DNA from: Phycisphaeraceae bacterium
Lineage (GTDB): Bacteria; Planctomycetota; Phycisphaerae; Phycisphaerales; UBA1924
Assembly: GCA_019636615.1 (NCBI GenBank)
Contig: JAHBXF010000001.1
Span: 1,364,001 to 1,428,000 of the forward strand
Direction of reading: 5' to 3'
DNA: 64,000 bases
Positions 61,279 to 64,000 of this stretch are shown here, one piece after another. Numbering within the stretch: position 1 is the first letter of the stretch; every line of letters starts with the position of its first letter. The notes below the pieces were generated by a model. That model ran no database searches. It had not been told where the DNA came from and worked only from the letters and a program-made list of their open reading frames with translations. Both the position numbers and the translations under genes were made by a program.

Positions 61279-63120
61279 ATGTGCGGAATCGTCGCCTACG
61301 TCGGCAACAAGCCGTGTCAATCGCTCCTGATCGAGGGCCTCAAGCGGCTTGAGTACCGCGGCTACGACTCCGCCGGCATCGCCGTGCTGCACAACGGCAC
61401 GCTCAAGGTGTGCAAGGCCGTGGGCCGCGTGGCCAACCTTGAAGACAAACTCGAATCCATCGGCAACTTCACGGGGACCATCGGCCTGTGCCACACCCGC
61501 TGGGCCACGCACGGCGGCGTCACCGAGGTCAACGCCCACCCCCACACCGACGACAAGAGCGGCATCGCCGTCATCCACAACGGCATCATCGAGAACTACG
61601 CCTCGCTCAAGACCTACCTCGAGGAAAAGGGCCACGTCTTCAAGAGTCAGACAGACACCGAAGTCCTCGCCATGCTCATCGGCGAGTTGTACTGCCCGCA
61701 GGAAGGCATCGACCTCGAAAAGGCCGTGCAGGCCGCGCTGCGCGAAGTCACCGGGGCCTACGCCATCGCCGTGATCTGCGAGCATGAGCCGCAGACGCTG
61801 GTGGTCGCCCGCAAGGGCAGCCCGCTCATCGTGGGCATCGGCGCCGGCGAATACATCGTCGCCTCCGACGCGTCGGCCATTGTCTCGCACACCACGCAGG
61901 CCATCACGCTCGACGACTACAACGTGGTGAAGATCACCCCCGCCGGCTTCCGCACGAGCACGATCCACGACGTGCCCGTCACGCCGCGCATCGAACAACT
62001 CGAACTCGAACTGCAGGAGATCGAACTCGGCGGCTTCAGCCACTTCATGCAGAAGGAGATCCACGAGCAGCCCAAGGCGCTGCGCAACTGCCTGCGTGGC
62101 CGCATCGACACGCGCGAGGGCCGCGTGATCCTCGGCGGGCTCTCAGACCACGCCAAGGAACTCACCAAAATCCGCCGCATCACGCTCACGGCGCAGGGCA
62201 CCGCCCTGCACGCCGCGATGATCGGCGAATACCTGATGGAAGACCTCGCCAAGATCCCCGCCGTGGCCGAGTACGCCAGCGAGTTCCGCTACCGCAACCC
62301 CATCATCGAAGACGGCACGCTCGTGGTGGCCGTGAGCCAGAGCGGCGAAACCGCCGACACCCTCGCCGCGCTGCACGAGGCCAAAGACCGCGGCGCGATG
62401 GCCCTGGGTGTCATCAACGTCGTGGGCTCCTCCATCTCGCGCGAGACCGACGCCGGCGTCTACCTGCGCGTGGGCCCCGAGATCGGCGTCGCCAGCACCA
62501 AGGCCTTCACCGGGCAGGTGGCCGTGCTCACGCTCATCACGCTCTTCCTGGCTCGTCGCCGGTTCATGTCGGCCGACCAGTGCGGCGAACTCATGGCCGC
62601 GCTCGAATCGGTCCCCGACAAAATCGAGCAGATCCTCGCGCAGAACGACCACATCCGCAAAGTCACCGAGCGCTATGTCGAGCGAGAAAACTGGCTCTTC
62701 CTCGGGCGTGGCTACAACTACCCCACCGCCCTCGAAGGCGCCCTCAAACTCAAGGAAATCTCCTACATCCACGCCGAGGGCATGCCCGCCGCCGAAATGA
62801 AGCACGGCCCCATCGCCCTCATCAACGAGGGCATGCCCGCCGTCTTCCTCGCCAACCGCGGCCGCCAGTACGAAAAGGTCATGAGCAACATCCAGGAAGT
62901 CCGCGCCCGCGGCGGGCATGTCATCGCCGTCGCCACCGAGGGCGACAAAGACATCCAGCGATACGCGCACGATGTCTGCTACGTCCCCGACATCCCCGAG
63001 CCCCTCAGCCCCATGCTCACCGTCGTGCCGCTGCAACTCATGGCCTACCACGCCGCCGTTCTGCGCGGCCACGACGTCGACAAACCCCGCAACCTGGCCA
63101 AGAGCGTCACCGTCGAGTAA
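61279..63120 (+). CDS. glmS: Glutamine--fructose-6-phosphate aminotransferase (isomerizing)
   Basis: This 613-residue protein is GlmS, which makes glucosamine-6-phosphate for cell-wall and lipopolysaccharide precursors. Cys2 (MCGIVAYVG) is the glutaminase nucleophile; the N-terminal glutaminase (EYRGYDSAGIAV, CHTRWATHGG) spans about residues 1-225. Two SIS domains follow: SQSGETADTLAAL, and in the second LKEISYIHAEGMPAAEMKHGP with the family Glu and Lys/His. It ends AKSVTVE, as in the family, and matches usual length (about 610). RBS AAGGAAG. Confidence 0.97.
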   Translation: MCGIVAYVGNKPCQSLLIEGLKRLEYRGYDSAGIAVLHNGTLKVCKAVGRVANLEDKLESIGNFTGTIGLCHTRWATHGGVTEVNAHPHTDDKSGIAVIHNGIIENYASLKTYLEEKGHVFKSQTDTEVLAMLIGELYCPQEGIDLEKAVQAALREVTGAYAIAVICEHEPQTLVVARKGSPLIVGIGAGEYIVASDASAIVSHTTQAITLDDYNVVKITPAGFRTSTIHDVPVTPRIEQLELELQEIELGGFSHFMQKEIHEQPKALRNCLRGRIDTREGRVILGGLSDHAKELTKIRRITLTAQGTALHAAMIGEYLMEDLAKIPAVAEYASEFRYRNPIIEDGTLVVAVSQSGETADTLAALHEAKDRGAMALGVINVVGSSISRETDAGVYLRVGPEIGVASTKAFTGQVAVLTLITLFLARRRFMSADQCGELMAALESVPDKIEQILAQNDHIRKVTERYVERENWLFLGRGYNYPTALEGALKLKEISYIHAEGMPAAEMKHGPIALINEGMPAVFLANRGRQYEKVMSNIQEVRARGGHVIAVATEGDKDIQRYAHDVCYVPDIPEPLSPMLTVVPLQLMAYHAAVLRGHDVDKPRNLAKSVTVE

Positions 63121-63256
63121 CGCTCTCGGGCGGCCGTCATCCCTTACCGCCCGCTGGTCGGTATTTTCGTCCCTCACCCCTGGGCGTGCGGTATGATTGC
63201 CTGTACGCCAGCCGCGATCGCCGACACACGTTCACCCACTTCAACGGAAGGACGCC

Positions 63257-63658
63257 ATGAACAGCCGGCAACTCACACCAACGCAGTCCGACGCCGTGGC
63301 AGTCTGCGGTATCGCCACGCTCTTTGTATCCCTGACCGTCGTCGCGCAGTTCGCTCTCTGGATGACCACCACCACCACCACCGCGATCGCCGCCGAACTC
63401 TCGATCGGCGTTGGCTTCTTTGTTTCTCTCGCCGCCTTCCTCGTGGCCAACACCAGTTCTCCGCGCGCACGCGCTGCCATCTGCGTTTCCTTCGCAATCG
63501 CGCTGCCCCTGCTGGCCATCACACGCACACTTGTCGCCTCTCCCGGCGGCTACACGCCGCACGCCGCGGACATCGTGTTGGCGGCGGGCCTCTACGCCTC
63601 CCACCTGTGGCTCTGCCGACGCGCCCTGAAGGCCGCCCCGGCCACGGCTCACGCCTGA
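63257..63658 (+). CDS. Small polytopic membrane protein of unknown function
   Basis: This 133-residue protein has three or four hydrophobic segments (AVCGIATLFVSLTVVAQFAL, IGVGFFVSLAAFLVAN, AICVSFAIALPLLAITRTL, ADIVLAAGLYASHLWL) and a Thr-rich loop (TTTTTT). GAAGGA precedes the ATG at 63257. It is 136 bp after glmS on the same strand. I do not recognise a family. Confidence 0.6.
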   Translation: MNSRQLTPTQSDAVAVCGIATLFVSLTVVAQFALWMTTTTTTAIAAELSIGVGFFVSLAAFLVANTSSPRARAAICVSFAIALPLLAITRTLVASPGGYTPHAADIVLAAGLYASHLWLCRRALKAAPATAHA

Positions 63659-63739
63659 CCCTCCGCCCCTTTACGCCCGCGGCCAGCGCGGCCACGTCGC
63701 CCGGGCACAATCGCGCGAACGCCGCGATACCCTCCCGGC

Positions 63740-64000
63740 ATGCGCCAGCCGATGCAGCCGGGCCCCGCACCGCAACGAAATCTTCGCACACGGGTGTGTA
63801 CCGCGATCGCCGGCGTGGCGCTCACGTGCGCGATGGCCTGCGCACAGCCGGTGCCGCAGGCCGCGCCCTTCGTTGATGGTGTGGGCTCGATCGCGGCGCC
63901 GGGCGTGCCCGGGCCCATCGTCGTCTTCGGCGAGAGCGCGTTCCCGATCGTCGCCGCGCGAGACGGCGGTGTCGCGGTCGCCGCCGCGGCGTGGGGCGAA
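63740..64000 (+). CDS. Exported protein, N-terminal part only (possibly M60/TCAF-like)
   Basis: The reading frame was read from the end of the window and continues past it; 87 residues are visible. ATG at 63740 leads to a basic stretch, a hydrophobic signal (TAIAGVALTCAMACA) and then APFVDGVGSIAAPGVPGP and IVVFGESAFPIVAARDG. The last motif recalls the N-terminal domain of TCAF/M60-like peptidases, which open with a similar PGxPGPxxVFG pattern. That guess is weak, as the catalytic part is absent. No strong ribosome site is seen. Confidence 0.5.
   Translation, partial: MRQPMQPGPAPQRNLRTRVCTAIAGVALTCAMACAQPVPQAAPFVDGVGSIAAPGVPGPIVVFGESAFPIVAARDGGVAVAAAAWGE

Overview
The window looks like a chromosomal segment of a planctomycete, most likely class Phycisphaerae. 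The DNA is very GC-rich. Five secreted proteins end in the same tandem calcium-loop repeat (an A-D-x-N-x-D-G-G-V-D-G core, finishing in Gly-Gly-Cys), which resembles dockerin. Several others carry prepilin-type N-termini, Tat-exported Gfo/Idh/MocA oxidoreductases or PEP-CTERM-like tails. No rRNA, intact transposase, CRISPR array or phage module is visible. One tRNA gene, tRNA-Arg(UCG), is present.

Layout. 0-4 kb: a minus-strand cluster of two Tat-exported Gfo/Idh/MocA oxidoreductases, an ApbE flavin transferase and a haem-motif protein cut by the window edge. 4.8-6.6 kb: a 5'-truncated RHS-core gene with an AT-richer variable tail, directly abutting a TPR gene, like an RHS toxin/immunity cassette. 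7-11.4 kb: a prepilin-like protein and a 967-residue dockerin-tailed protein with a PstS-like region. 11.7-18.7 kb: pdxA, a GH56-like glycosidase carrying an 18 x 30 bp minisatellite, an astacin protease and a tail-fibre-like protein. 18.9-21.6 kb: a solitary SMC/RloC-like AAA ATPase with a CxxC hook, a candidate defence gene. 21.7-26.8 kb: a dockerin protein with a caspase-like His/Cys pair, an asparaginase, a nitroreductase, the tRNA and envelope proteins. 27-33.9 kb: tandem SUMF1-like proteins, about 1 kb of hairpin-rich non-coding DNA, an SGNH hydrolase and a PMT-type glycosyltransferase.

33.9-64 kb is mainly housekeeping: recR, rpoN, gltX, typA, pyrE, cystathionine beta-synthase, an orphan ABC ATPase, a SpoIIE-type phosphatase, DUF192, gluQ, a pterin dehydratase, a cupin, a complete overlapping mrpABCDEFG antiporter operon, two more dockerin-tailed secreted proteins (one a matrixin-like protease) and glmS.

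The most notable non-coding signals are two 104-bp palindromic MITE-like elements (about 26.9 and 38.9 kb), a consensus sigma-54 promoter written in rare codons inside recR just upstream of rpoN, a cluster of UUCG-loop hairpins with a duplicated 43-bp hairpin unit (29.6-30.1 kb), a 14-C tract and a heptanucleotide repeat abutting gltX.
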